Source of the DNA: Corallococcus sp. EGB
GTDB taxonomy: Bacteria; Myxococcota; Myxococcia; Myxococcales; Myxococcaceae
NCBI RefSeq assembly: GCF_019968905.1
Contig: NZ_CP079946.1
Span: 1,922,001 to 1,986,000, forward strand
Direction of reading: 5' to 3'
DNA: 64,000 bases
How positions within the stretch are numbered: position 1 is the first letter of the stretch; each line of letters begins with the position of its first letter. Position numbers and translations under genes: made by a program. The notes beneath the pieces were generated by a model, which was given only the letters and a program-made list of their open reading frames with translations, was not told where the DNA came from and did not search any database. Positions 1 through 8,698 of this stretch are shown one piece after another.

Positions 1-1533
1 GGCCCGGATGGCCGTCTCCATCTGCCTCGCCAGGTGTCCGCCCCGTGAGGTGTTGTTGCAGATCGCGACGTACAGGTGGGTGTTCCCCGGCTGGAGCGTG
101 ACGTCGAGCGCGTCCTCGTCGCAGGGCTTCACGATGAACCGGGTGGCACCTCCCAACTCCTCCGCGCTCACCGTGAGGCCCCAGTCGAGCAGGGCTGCGA
201 TGTCCGCGTCTCCCTCCGGCACACGCTCCTTGAACCGGGCCTTGAAGTCGGTCCAGGCCTGGTCCAGGTCCGGCGTCGCGGGCGGCAGGGAGACGGGAGT
301 CGCTGCCGGAGACCTGTTCTTCTCCGGCAGGGGGAACGTCGCAGGCAGCCTGCCGTCCTGGATGCCACGCTCGCGGTAGCGGTGGCAGGCGTTCAGGATG
401 TCGCGCGGGCGCAGGCCGCTCAGCTGGTCGAAGCCTTGGGACGGGATGGGGTAGGTGGGCTGGGCCGGGTTGAAGGTGATGCCCTGCTGCTCGTACAGGG
501 ACTTCAGCCGGCGGGCCGCGATATCCCGCGCCGTCTGCGCGGTGACGTTGACCTCCAGGTCCACGGGTTCGGGGTTGCGCTCGATGCGGTCGATCATCGC
601 GCGATTGAGCCGCGTGCGCGTCGCCGTCCAGAAGTCGGAGAGGCAGCAGACCACCACGATGGCCGTGGGCACCTGCGCCGCCAGCGACACCAGCGTGCTC
701 ATCGCCCGGCGGAAGGAGGGCTCCATCTGGGGCTTCTGCTCGAAGTCGAGCATGTCCTCCACCTGGTCCACGCAGAGGACCAGCGCCTTCCCGAAGATGC
801 CCATGAGCTGGCCCAACTGGATGAGCATCCGGCTGGGAGAGTCCTCGGTGTTGCGCGGCACCAGGTTGCCGATGATGGCCCGGTCCTCCGGTGACATCTC
901 CTCGCAGCGCAGCCACTGGACGATGCGATGGTGGAAGCGGGCCTCTCGGCGTTGGAGGCACAACAGGGCGCGCAGCAGATTGACGTCAATCTGCCGGAAC
1001 TCGGGATCCGCGTGCAGGTCGTCCGCGACCGCGCGGATGTTGCCGTGCAACTCCTCGTCGCTGAGGAGGTCCTCTCCGGGAATGTTGGCCGCGAAGATGT
1101 TCGTGCAGCGCTGCAGCACGGCCTCGGACAACAGCATCAGTCCCGTGTCGTCAACGTGACCATGGTCATACGGCTTCTCCAGCGAGTCGATGACCTCCGA
1201 CAGGATGTACCGGTCGTAGTGCGTCACATCCACGGTCATCGGCAGGTAGCCGACGTAGCCCTTGCGGCCCTCGTGCACGCTGTTGCGGAAGGCCCGCACC
1301 AGGTGCGTCTTGCCGCTGCCGGAGTCTCCTTGCAGCAGGAGGATCTTCCCGTCCTCGGGACGGACCTTCGAGGTGGCACGATTCACGAGCCGCTCGAACG
1401 CCGTGCGCGCCGGCGCATTGATGGAGGGGACGTCGAACGGATCCCGCTTCCACAGCGTCTGTCCCTGCTGGACGCTGTTGAAGATCTCGGGGCCATCAGA
1501 CAGGAACGCTTTCAGACGGGCGTCTTTGGACAT
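1..1533 (-). CDS. AAA-family ATPase, 3' end beyond the window
   Basis: The minus strand is open for 511 codons from ATG at 1533 to the left edge, so the C-terminus is missing. The Walker A loop GDSGSGKTH lies at residues 69-77 and a Walker B-like strand LVLCVDQVED at 251-260. A lid-like segment GLRPRDILNACHRYRE follows, as in Orc1/Cdc6-like AAA proteins. It should bind and hydrolyse ATP in the cytoplasm; the substrate is unknown. It is the third visible gene of an operon, 26 bp after a possible winged-helix protein and downstream of a DUF559 nuclease-like gene, a setting that suggests nucleic-acid processing or defence. That role is inference. No named BREX, DISARM or Dnd component could be assigned. 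Confidence 0.85.
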   Translation of the reverse strand, partial: MSKDARLKAFLSDGPEIFNSVQQGQTLWKRDPFDVPSINAPARTAFERLVNRATSKVRPEDGKILLLQGDSGSGKTHLVRAFRNSVHEGRKGYVGYLPMTVDVTHYDRYILSEVIDSLEKPYDHGHVDDTGLMLLSEAVLQRCTNIFAANIPGEDLLSDEELHGNIRAVADDLHADPEFRQIDVNLLRALLCLQRREARFHHRIVQWLRCEEMSPEDRAIIGNLVPRNTEDSPSRMLIQLGQLMGIFGKALVLCVDQVEDMLDFEQKPQMEPSFRRAMSTLVSLAAQVPTAIVVVCCLSDFWTATRTRLNRAMIDRIERNPEPVDLEVNVTAQTARDIAARRLKSLYEQQGITFNPAQPTYPIPSQGFDQLSGLRPRDILNACHRYRERGIQDGRLPATFPLPEKNRSPAATPVSLPPATPDLDQAWTDFKARFKERVPEGDADIAALLDWGLTVSAEELGGATRFIVKPCDEDALDVTLQPGNTHLYVAICNNTSRGGHLARQMETAIRA

Positions 1534-1559
1534 GGGGAGGCTCCTGAGAGGGGATCCGG

Positions 1560-2576
1560 CTAGAGGACGACGAAGTGGAAGGTGGCGCCGACGGTGCGCA
1601 CTTCGGACTCGGTGATGTCCCGCGGGCTCATGGCCGCCAGCAGGTCCGCCCGGCCCAGGGACAGCTGACGCGCGCGGTTCGCTTCGAGCAGCGCCTCGTT
1701 GAACGCCGGGCGGTCCGCCCACTCCGGCTGCAACGCCTTCCACACGTGCGAGATGAAGACCTTGTTGTCACCGAAGCGGCCCGTGGGCGGGACGCTCTTC
1801 GCCGCGTCCAGCACCCTCCGGGCGAACGAGGCCGAGCCCACGGGCGGCGCCGGGGGCGCTGACTTCACGGGCGCCTCCACGGGCGCGTGCGCCGGAGCCG
1901 CGGCGTCCTCCGACAGCACCCACTTCCGGAGCGCCGCCATCCGCACCACCTCCGCGTCCACCCGCGGCGCCCCCACCGCGCGGGCGGCCAGCTGTTCCAC
2001 GCCGCGTTTCGGGTCGCGGACCTCCTGCTCCAGCAGCTTGCCCAAGAGGTGCGCCTGCACCGCGCGCAGCGAGAACGGCTCATCCGTCTCCACGCCCAGC
2101 TGCCGCCACAACAGCCGGTCGCGCACCTGCGCCAGCGTCGGCGTCTCCGGCCCTTCCACCTCGTGCGCCCGCTTGAGCACCAGCGCTCGAACTCCGTCCG
2201 CGTCCGCCAGGCGCCCCAGCGCGGACTTGGAGCCCGGCACGCCCAGTCCCTTCGCCAGCAGGTGCTGCTGCTTCACGCGCTTCCACGTGAGCCCCTTGGG
2301 CGAGTCCACCCGCAGGAACTTCAGCGCCTGCTGACGCCCCGGCCCCGTCAGGGCGAGCCCCGAACGGCCCCGGGCCTCCACCTGCTTGCCGTCCAGCAGC
2401 TCCGTCAGCAGCGCGTCGAACCGCCCGGTCCATTCACCCCGGCTCCAGCGGTGCTCCACGAAGGCATGCAGCGTCTTCGCCAACTCATTGCGCGTGCCGG
2501 CCTTCTTCTCCGAGCGCGTCGCCAGCCAGGCCAGGGCCAGGCCCCGGAGCCGGGTGTCAGGAGTGTCGGTGTCCAT
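1560..2576 (-). CDS. hypothetical protein, possible winged-helix partner of ATPase and nuclease
   Basis: This 338-residue protein starts at ATG 2576, inside the last 20 bases of the upstream nuclease-like gene, which suggests translational coupling. An in-frame start at 2618 is possible but lies deeper in that gene. The N-terminal ~90 residues read like a helical winged-helix fold with a basic wing (EARGRSGLALTGPGRQQAL). A Pro/Ala-rich linker follows at about 240-265, and then a C-terminal block beginning FGDNKVFISHVW that ends in hydrophobic FHFVVL. I do not recognise a family. Its place between a PD-(D/E)XK-like protein and an AAA ATPase suggests an adaptor or DNA-recognition subunit, which is inference. 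Confidence 0.75.
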   Translation of the reverse strand: MDTDTPDTRLRGLALAWLATRSEKKAGTRNELAKTLHAFVEHRWSRGEWTGRFDALLTELLDGKQVEARGRSGLALTGPGRQQALKFLRVDSPKGLTWKRVKQQHLLAKGLGVPGSKSALGRLADADGVRALVLKRAHEVEGPETPTLAQVRDRLLWRQLGVETDEPFSLRAVQAHLLGKLLEQEVRDPKRGVEQLAARAVGAPRVDAEVVRMAALRKWVLSEDAAAPAHAPVEAPVKSAPPAPPVGSASFARRVLDAAKSVPPTGRFGDNKVFISHVWKALQPEWADRPAFNEALLEANRARQLSLGRADLLAAMSPRDITESEVRTVGATFHFVVL

Positions 2577-3774
2577 GTCGTGGCTCCCGCCCGGCGAGCT
2601 CGCGCCCGCGGGCTTCAATCAACGTGTCGAGGGTGTGGAGGATGTGTTCCAACTGGGACAGCACGTCGTTCGCGAGCAGCCGGTACACCCAGTAGCCCTC
2701 GCGCTGCAGGTCCAGGTCCTTGCGCCGGTCGCGGCGGAACCGCTCCGGATCCTGGAAGTGGTAGTAGCCGTCGATCTCCACCGCGATGCGGAAGCGCCGG
2801 CACAGCAGGTCCACCTCCCAGGAGCGCTTGTCCCCGGGATGCAGCCGGGCGTTGAGCTCGAAGAGCCCAGAAGTTCGCGGGTGCTCCTCCAGCCGGTCGC
2901 GCAGATAGGCCTCCGCCTTGCTCCGAGCGCGGTCCGCGCCCGCCGCGCCCGCGCCCGTCAGCACCGCCAGCGCCACCTCCGCGGCGCTTACCCGCTGCGC
3001 GTCGGAGGCGCCGTCGCGCTCCAACTTCCGGAGCGCCGCCACCGCGCTCGAGGACTCGGAGGGCTCCGCCGGAATCTCCAGCACGCCCTCGCGCACCAGC
3101 GCCTTCAGCCGCGTCTCCCCGCCCGAAAGGAACGCCCCCAGCGCCTCGCTGGACACCACGCACGCCACCGCGAGCGCCGGCACCGCGTTGCTCAACACCT
3201 CCGCCACCCGCAGCCCCCGGCACGACGGCGCCGCCCCCGCGGGCACCCGCACCACCGGCGCCTTCCCGGGCGGCACCAGTGCATGCAACGCGCGCAGCCC
3301 CGCGTTCAGGTTCTTCTGGAGCGCGGTGCTCACCGCGTCCGGCAGCGCGCCACGCGCCACCGCCTCCCGCCCCATCACCAGCTCCCGGCACAGCGCCCAG
3401 GTGGCCTCCGGCAACATCGCGGGCGGCGGCAAGGCCTCCAGCAGCACCCGCCGCTCATGCGCTGTCTTTCCCCGAAACACAGGCGCATGTCTGGGATTCG
3501 CCGCCGTCAGGCTGAACGTCGCCAGCGCCTCCGCGTCCGCCCCCAGGTCCCGCGCCGTCGCGAGCGCCCGGGCCCACTCCAGCGCCGCCGTTCGCGGGTC
3601 CTCCCCGGACACCTCCACCACCGTCAATCCCTGCCGCGCCGCCCACCGCTCCCAGAGGGTCCCCCCCAGCGCCTCCGGCCCCTCCAACACGCTCAGCGTC
3701 GCGATGCCTTCCGCCCGGCGCCGGGCCTGGCGGTCCAACGCATCCAGCAGCGCGACTTCCCCCGCCAATGGCAA
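2557..3774 (-). CDS. DUF559/VSR-like nuclease-domain protein
   Basis: The protein has 405 residues from a TTG start at 3774; a stop lies two codons upstream, so the start must be TTG 3774, TTG 3768 or internal. The last ~115 residues match the DUF559 (VSR/PD-(D/E)XK-like) pattern: SKAEAYL with E288, then SWEVDLL with E320 and D322, then AVEIDG with E333 and D335, then a basic helix and VYRLLANDVL. This is the arrangement of a metal-dependent nuclease core. The N-terminal ~280 residues are unassigned. It is the first gene of the operon with the wHTH-like and AAA proteins. The fold call is fairly safe; actual cleavage activity and a defence role are inference. Confidence 0.82.
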   Translation of the reverse strand: MPLAGEVALLDALDRQARRRAEGIATLSVLEGPEALGGTLWERWAARQGLTVVEVSGEDPRTAALEWARALATARDLGADAEALATFSLTAANPRHAPVFRGKTAHERRVLLEALPPPAMLPEATWALCRELVMGREAVARGALPDAVSTALQKNLNAGLRALHALVPPGKAPVVRVPAGAAPSCRGLRVAEVLSNAVPALAVACVVSSEALGAFLSGGETRLKALVREGVLEIPAEPSESSSAVAALRKLERDGASDAQRVSAAEVALAVLTGAGAAGADRARSKAEAYLRDRLEEHPRTSGLFELNARLHPGDKRSWEVDLLCRRFRIAVEIDGYYHFQDPERFRRDRRKDLDLQREGYWVYRLLANDVLSQLEHILHTLDTLIEARGRELAGREPRHGHRHS

Positions 3775-3911
3775 GCACTACCCCCCGGGAGTGAAGGCTT
3801 CACCGCCCCTCGTGAGCAAAAGCCTGCTCCCGCAGGTCGTGCGAAGACAAGCCCCCCAAAGGAGGTAGCGGGTTGCCGGGAAGGAAGGGACCCGGGTGGG
3901 TCTGAAAGGCT

Positions 3912-5141
3912 TTAGCGCCCTGTGTCGTCCCCGGTTTCCCGATGGAGAAGGACCCCCAATCCCGCCGCCGCGAGCGCCGCGACCATGCCCGTCAGGAAGG
4001 GGGCCTGGGTGCTCCACGACGCATACATCCAGCCCGTCGCCACCGGACCGACCGTGCGGGCAAGTCCCCCGCACGACTGCGCCAGACCCAGCACGGCGCC
4101 CTGCTGTGCCTGCGGCGCGACCTGCGAGGCCTGGCTCGAAATCAATGGCTGCAGGAAGCCCATTCCCCCACCCACCAGCACCACGGCGGCCATCATCGGA
4201 ATCGCCTGGTGCGACAGCGCGATCCCCACCATGCCGCACGCCAGGAGGAGCGCCCCGGCGATGAGCAGCCGGAACTCGCCCACCGCGCGCGCCAGGGGGC
4301 CAATCAGCCCGCCCTGGATGACCAGCCCCAGCCCGCCCACCACCGCGAAGGTGTAGCCCACCTCCTTGGAGCCCCAGCCCAGCCGCGCCTGCACCAGCAG
4401 CGCGAAGGCCACCTGGAGCGTGGTCATGGACAGGAACACCGCGAAGAACAGCCCCAGCACCATCCCCAATGCCTTGCGCCGGGGCGAGTCCTTCAGCGCG
4501 GCCCAGCGTGTCTGGGATTTCGTCTCCATGCGCTGCTCCACCGGGTGCGTCTCCGGCATCGCCAGCAGCGCGCCCAGGAAGCCCACCAGCGCCAGGCCTC
4601 CGGCGAGCAGCGGCGGCACCCACGGGCCCAGCCCGGAGAACAGGCCGCCCAGCGTGGGCCCCAGCACCATGCCCAGGCCAATGCCCGCGCCGATGCGGCC
4701 CATGGCCCGGGCGCGCGTCTGCTTCGTCGTCACGTCCGCGAGCGCCGCCTGACACGCGGCGATGTTGCCGGACGTCGCCCCCGCCAGGATGCGCGACGCG
4801 AACAACAGCGGCAGCATCCGGTGGTAGCTGGCCAGCGAGAACAGCGCCATCGCCACCGCGTTCGCCAGGAGGCTCAGCAGGATGACCGCCCGCCGCCCGT
4901 GCCGGTCCGAGTACCGCCCGAGCAGCGGCGTGGCGAGCAGCTGCGTGAAGCTGAAGCACCCCAGGAGGATGCCCACCGTGCGCGCCGAGCCGCCCATGGA
5001 CTGCACGTAGAAGGGCAGCATCGGGATGACGATGCCGAAGCCCACCAGGTCCAGGAACACGGTGAAGAACACCACCGCCTCCACCCGGCGCAACAGGCCC
5101 GGCGAGGCGGCGGACGGCGCGCCCACGGTCTCAGCCACCAT
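3912..5141 (-). CDS. MFS transporter (TetA/DHA1-like)
   Basis: This 409-residue major facilitator transporter has about 12 hydrophobic segments. The N-terminal signature FLDLVGFGIVIPMLPFYV and the loop 2-3 motif GRYSDRHGRR are typical of drug:H+ antiporters of the TetA/DHA1 type, and the G-rich helix GAGIGLGMVLGPTLGGL resembles motif C of exporters. ATG at 5141 is chosen because it overlaps the end of the upstream SDR gene by 11 bp; an in-frame start further upstream would lie deeper in that gene. It is the last gene of an acyltransferase-SDR-MFS operon, so the substrate may be a lipid-like product rather than a drug, but nothing in the sequence shows this. Confidence 0.88.
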   Translation of the reverse strand: MVAETVGAPSAASPGLLRRVEAVVFFTVFLDLVGFGIVIPMLPFYVQSMGGSARTVGILLGCFSFTQLLATPLLGRYSDRHGRRAVILLSLLANAVAMALFSLASYHRMLPLLFASRILAGATSGNIAACQAALADVTTKQTRARAMGRIGAGIGLGMVLGPTLGGLFSGLGPWVPPLLAGGLALVGFLGALLAMPETHPVEQRMETKSQTRWAALKDSPRRKALGMVLGLFFAVFLSMTTLQVAFALLVQARLGWGSKEVGYTFAVVGGLGLVIQGGLIGPLARAVGEFRLLIAGALLLACGMVGIALSHQAIPMMAAVVLVGGGMGFLQPLISSQASQVAPQAQQGAVLGLAQSCGGLARTVGPVATGWMYASWSTQAPFLTGMVAALAAAGLGVLLHRETGDDTGR

Positions 5142-6072
5142 GGACCGCCCGGTCCACCGGCAGCGAGTCCGCGTAGGCGCGCAGGATGCGGCCCTCGTCA
5201 TAGGCGGCGTGGAAGCCCGTGGCCTCCAGGAAGCGCTTGTTGTCCACCACGATGGGGTAGCGCAGGTGGTCCGTGGCCCCCACCGACAGGCGGGGGAAGC
5301 CCGCGCGCCCCATCAGCACCGACAACAGCGGGGAGGGCAGCGGCACCGGCGTGCGGCCCGTGCCCTTGATGATGACCGACAGCGGGATGGGCGCGGGCCC
5401 CGCGACGTTGAAGATGCCGCGCACCTTCTTCTCCAGCGCCAGCTGCAGCGCCGTCACCACGTCCTCCTCCTGGAGCACGTGGAAGAGCGGGTCGTAGCCC
5501 AGCACCATGGGCACGCGCTTGCCGCGCAGCAGGTTCGCGAGCGTGCCCGTGCCTGGCGTGCCCAGCGTGTACACGAGCCGCAGGACGGCCGTGGTGACGT
5601 CCGGCAGCCGCCACAGCGCCGTCGCCGCGTACAGGTCCGCGGCCACCAGGTCCGCCAGCTCGGGAATGGCCTCCAGCGCGCGCGGGGGCTCGTCCTCGGA
5701 GTGGTACAGCGGCGAGTCCGGCGCCGCGCCGTAGAACGTGTGCCTTCCAACGAAGAGCACCTGCTTCACGCCGTGCGCCGCGCAGTGGTCGAACAGCGCC
5801 TTGGTGCCGTCCAGGTTGATGCGGCCGCGCTCGCGGCCCTGCACGGTGAACGCCGTCACCGTGGCCATGTGGATCACCGCGTCCGGCCTCCAGCGGCGGA
5901 AGACGTCCTCGGCGGCGCGCTTGCGGATGTCCACCGCGTGGACCTCGATGTCCCTGGGCGCGTCCCGCCACGGCCGGATGTCGATGCCGGCCACTTCATG
6001 GCCGCTGTCGCGCAGCTTGTGCGCCAGCCTGCGCGCGATGCCGCCAGAGATGCCCGCGATCAACACCTTCAT
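5131..6072 (-). CDS. NAD(P)-dependent SDR/epimerase family protein
   Basis: This 313-residue extended-SDR protein starts at ATG 6072, which overlaps the acyltransferase stop as ATGA. The Rossmann glycine motif is atypical (IAGISGGIARRL), followed by GHEVAGID for the nucleotide and HMATVTAF at the usual strand-4 position. A clear Tyr-x3-Lys catalytic pair is absent: the expected region reads DLYAATALW. It may therefore be an atypical SDR that binds the cofactor without classical chemistry. Its neighbours are a PlsC-type acyltransferase and an MFS transporter, and the tight overlaps indicate co-translation. The substrate is unknown. Confidence 0.85.
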   Translation of the reverse strand: MKVLIAGISGGIARRLAHKLRDSGHEVAGIDIRPWRDAPRDIEVHAVDIRKRAAEDVFRRWRPDAVIHMATVTAFTVQGRERGRINLDGTKALFDHCAAHGVKQVLFVGRHTFYGAAPDSPLYHSEDEPPRALEAIPELADLVAADLYAATALWRLPDVTTAVLRLVYTLGTPGTGTLANLLRGKRVPMVLGYDPLFHVLQEEDVVTALQLALEKKVRGIFNVAGPAPIPLSVIIKGTGRTPVPLPSPLLSVLMGRAGFPRLSVGATDHLRYPIVVDNKRFLEATGFHAAYDEGRILRAYADSLPVDRAVHGG

Positions 6073-6887
6073 GGCAACAGCCTCCGGGCCCGGCGCAGGT
6101 TGCGCTCGGCGCGATTGTCCTCGATGAGCCGCTGGATGCGGGCCTTCACCTGATCCACGTAGCCCTGGATGATGTGGTCCTCCTCGTCGCCCGTGCCCTC
6201 GAAGAGGAGCGGCTCGCCGTAGTGGATTTCCAACCCCACCGGCAGGGGCAGGGGCAGCAGGTACGGCGTCAGCGGCACGTACGGCACGCCCAGCAGCTTG
6301 CCCAGCGCGTAGGCGTTGGTGACCGTGGGGATGGCCGCGCCGCCGCCCAGGAAGGCGAACGGGATGATGGGCGAGCGCGTCTGGAGCGCCAGCCGGATGA
6401 ACCCCGTGCCGAAGTCCACCAGCGAATAGCGGTCCGGGTAGAGCTTCGCGGTGCCGCGGGCGCCCTCCGGAAAAATCATCAGGAGCCGGTCGTCCTCCAG
6501 CAGGCGCACCGCGTGCTCGGGCAGGCCGGTGAACTGGCCGGTGCGGCTGGCCCACAGCGAGGCCACGGGGAACTTGTGGATGAAGCGCTCCACCATGCCC
6601 TGGGCGAGCCGCGGCGGGTCCATCTCCAGCATGGTGGAGGTGAGCACCATCATCCCGTCCACCGCGACGCCGCCGGAGTGGTTGCCCACCAACATGCCCC
6701 GGCCCTTCCGGGGGATGTGCTGCACGCCGGTGCAGCGCACCCGGAAGTAGTTCCGGTAGAGGAAGGCGAAGAACTCCAGCGCCAGCTTCAGGTGCTTCTT
6801 GGAGATGCCGTACGGGTCGACGCCGTACTCGTTGAAGGGCAGCTCCAACCGCTCCACCCGCTCCGACAGGGATTCGCTCTGGGACAC
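6069..6887 (-). CDS. PlsC-type lysophospholipid acyltransferase
   Basis: The protein shows the two hallmarks of glycerophospholipid acyltransferases: NHSGGVAVDG (the N-H-x4-D active-site block with spacing of this subfamily) and FPEGARG for glycerol-phosphate binding. A hydrophobic LALEFFAFLYRNYF stretch precedes the domain and probably associates with the inner membrane. It should transfer an acyl chain to a lysophospholipid or similar acceptor. A GTG start at 6887 gives 272 residues; another GTG at 6923 adds 12 residues, and neither has a good ribosome-binding site. It leads the operon with SDR and MFS genes. The acceptor cannot be named from sequence. Confidence 0.88.
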   Translation of the reverse strand: MSQSESLSERVERLELPFNEYGVDPYGISKKHLKLALEFFAFLYRNYFRVRCTGVQHIPRKGRGMLVGNHSGGVAVDGMMVLTSTMLEMDPPRLAQGMVERFIHKFPVASLWASRTGQFTGLPEHAVRLLEDDRLLMIFPEGARGTAKLYPDRYSLVDFGTGFIRLALQTRSPIIPFAFLGGGAAIPTVTNAYALGKLLGVPYVPLTPYLLPLPLPVGLEIHYGEPLLFEGTGDEEDHIIQGYVDQVKARIQRLIEDNRAERNLRRARRLLP

Positions 6888-7009
6888 GGGGGCGCACCGT
6901 AGCACCGCGCGTGCGCTTTGCACCGGGGGCCCGCGTCCCCCATTGTGCGCCCGTCGGGTGCCCCACGCCGGGAGGCGGGAAGGCGGGCCTCGCAGGAGGG
7001 TGACGCGCG

Positions 7010-7627
7010 ATGGCGGGGCAGTCGTTGACCGGAATGCTGGACGGGGTGCTCGCGTGGGCCCGGGCCCTGCCGGAGGGGCTGTCCAACCAGGTGGCGGTGG
7101 ACGTGGGGGGCCGGCGGGTGCGCCTGTCGCACGCGCGGGTGGAGGCCCTGTCGCGCGGCGTGCTGGGCCGCGTGAAGGGGCTCACCCTGCGCGGCTGGGA
7201 CAGCGGCGCCACCGTGTACGACCTGCGGCTGGACGTGCGCGGCTGGAAGCTGCGGGTGGAGACGACCCCCCAGCGCGTGGAGCTGGCCCGGGGGCGCTAC
7301 ACGCTGTGGCTGGCCACGCCGGGCCGGGTGGAGCTGGAGGGCTCCCCGGGCGCGTCCTCCCTGCTCATGGGCGCGCTGCGCACGGGGGCCGGGAAGGCCA
7401 CGCTCCAGGCCCTGGCGCGCCGGCTGCTGCCGCCGGAGCTGGCCTGGGACGGACAGGTGCTCCGGGTGGAGGGGAGGTTGCCCGGAGACGGCGCGCTGGC
7501 GGCCCGCCTCTTCGAGTCCTCCTCGCTGATGATGACCGCGGCGCACGCGCCAGAGGGGCTGTGGCTGTCCGCGGAGGAATGGCCGGGGCTGGTGGACCTG
7601 CTCCAGGCCGCGCTGGGGGCGGGGTAG
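7010..7627 (+). CDS. conserved-looking hypothetical protein
   Basis: This 205-residue protein starts at ATG 7010 behind a good AGGAGGG ribosome-binding site. It has no signal peptide or transmembrane segment. It alternates short basic and hydrophobic strands (VAVDVGGRRVRLSHARVEAL; GATVYDLRLDVRGWKLRVET), which suggests a beta-rich fold of the lipid- or scaffold-binding DUF2993 kind, although that match is weak. It is transcribed divergently from the acyltransferase operon and convergently with the VOC gene, with only 10 bp between the stops. No function is assigned. Confidence 0.7.
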   Translation: MAGQSLTGMLDGVLAWARALPEGLSNQVAVDVGGRRVRLSHARVEALSRGVLGRVKGLTLRGWDSGATVYDLRLDVRGWKLRVETTPQRVELARGRYTLWLATPGRVELEGSPGASSLLMGALRTGAGKATLQALARRLLPPELAWDGQVLRVEGRLPGDGALAARLFESSSLMMTAAHAPEGLWLSAEEWPGLVDLLQAALGAG

Positions 7628-7637
7628 GGCGCCCGCC

Positions 7638-8027
7638 TCAGCGGCCCTCGCCGTCCCACACGTTGGCGCGGCCCTCCAGGGGGCCGCGCTGCGGGCGGAC
7701 GATGCAGAAGCGCTGCCCGGTGGGGGACTCCATCACCCACCAGCGCTTCACGTAGGCGATGCGCTTCGCGCCCAGCGCCTCCAGCCGCTCCAGCTCCGCG
7801 TCCAGGTCGTCCGACTCGATGTCCAGGTGGATGCGGCTCTCGTGCTCCACCTGCTGGATGAGCAGCATGGGCTCGTGGTCCTTCACCTCCAGCTCGCGGT
7901 ACGTGGGCGAGCCCGGATCCACTGGCTTCAGCGCCCGCCCCAGCGCCCCGCTCCAGAAGCGTGCGGCGGCGTCGAGGTCCTCGACCTTGCAGTCGATGAC
8001 GAACGTGCTGAGTCGGCTGTGGTGCAT
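7638..8027 (-). CDS. VOC/glyoxalase-like domain protein
   Basis: This 129-residue single-domain member of the vicinal-oxygen-chelate superfamily is a Glyoxalase_6-like type. It begins STFVIDCKVEDLDAAARFWS and ends RWWVMESPTGQRFCIVRP, the usual first and last strands of the fold. Candidate metal ligands include the early acidic residue and the Glu in the MESPTGQ segment. Such proteins act as small dioxygenases, isomerases or resistance binders; the substrate here is unknown. It is monocistronic and cytosolic. Confidence 0.85.
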   Translation of the reverse strand: MHHSRLSTFVIDCKVEDLDAAARFWSGALGRALKPVDPGSPTYRELEVKDHEPMLLIQQVEHESRIHLDIESDDLDAELERLEALGAKRIAYVKRWWVMESPTGQRFCIVRPQRGPLEGRANVWDGEGR

Positions 8028-8269
8028 GGCTGCGCTCCTGTGGGCCGGGCAGGGGGGGAAGCCCGTTGGGGGGGAGCCAGGGATACACCGAAAAGCATGA
8101 GGAAGGTACGACGGAGTGAAGGACGACGGGATGTGCGGTTCACGCCACTTCGCGCCGCTGGAAGCTCCAGCAGGAGGCCGTGGGCGGCGCCCGGAGGGAG
8201 CAGAATGGCCCGCCCGTGACGGCGCCTCATGGCGCTGGCGACCTTCCCTGACGCTCGAGGAGCCGACGC

Positions 8270-8689
8270 ATGCAGCCCTTCCGCTTTCCCTCCGCCGGCC
8301 GGGTGGCCCTGACGCTCATCGCCGCGCTGACGCTGGCGCTGCCAGGACACGCCGGGCCACCCGCGGCCGCGCCCAGGCCTCCGCAGGGCGACGGCGTGGT
8401 GATGCTCACCGTCTTCCTCCGGCACGACCAGACGAAGACGCTGGAGGAGATCAACGCGCAGTTGGACCGCACCGGCTTCCGGAAGAACTTCCCGCCGGAA
8501 GGCGTGGAGGTGGTGTCCTGGTACGTGATGATGGGCGTGGGCCAGGTCGTCACGCTGCGCTTCCCGCCAGAGAAGCTGCGCACGGTGAACCTGGCCCTCG
8601 AGAAGGGCGCGTGGGGCGCGTTCCGCACGGAGATGTACGCCACCTACGACTACCGCCCCGTCTGGCAGGAGCTGCGGAACGCGAAGTGA
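8270..8689 (+). CDS. small secreted hypothetical protein
   Basis: This 139-residue protein starts at ATG 8270 with a GAGGAG ribosome-binding site nine bases upstream. The first ~28 residues form a Sec signal peptide (basic MQPFRFPSAGR, hydrophobic ALTLIAALTLALPG, then A-x-A-like HAG). The mature part has one small alpha/beta domain with GDGVVMLTVFLRHDQTKTLEEI and MMGVGQVVTLRFP, which looks like a ferredoxin-like fold. No cysteine lies in the mature part. No family is recognised. It ends just before the convergent SRPBCC gene. Confidence 0.7.
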   Translation: MQPFRFPSAGRVALTLIAALTLALPGHAGPPAAAPRPPQGDGVVMLTVFLRHDQTKTLEEINAQLDRTGFRKNFPPEGVEVVSWYVMMGVGQVVTLRFPPEKLRTVNLALEKGAWGAFRTEMYATYDYRPVWQELRNAK

Positions 8690-8698
8690 ACCCCCGGC

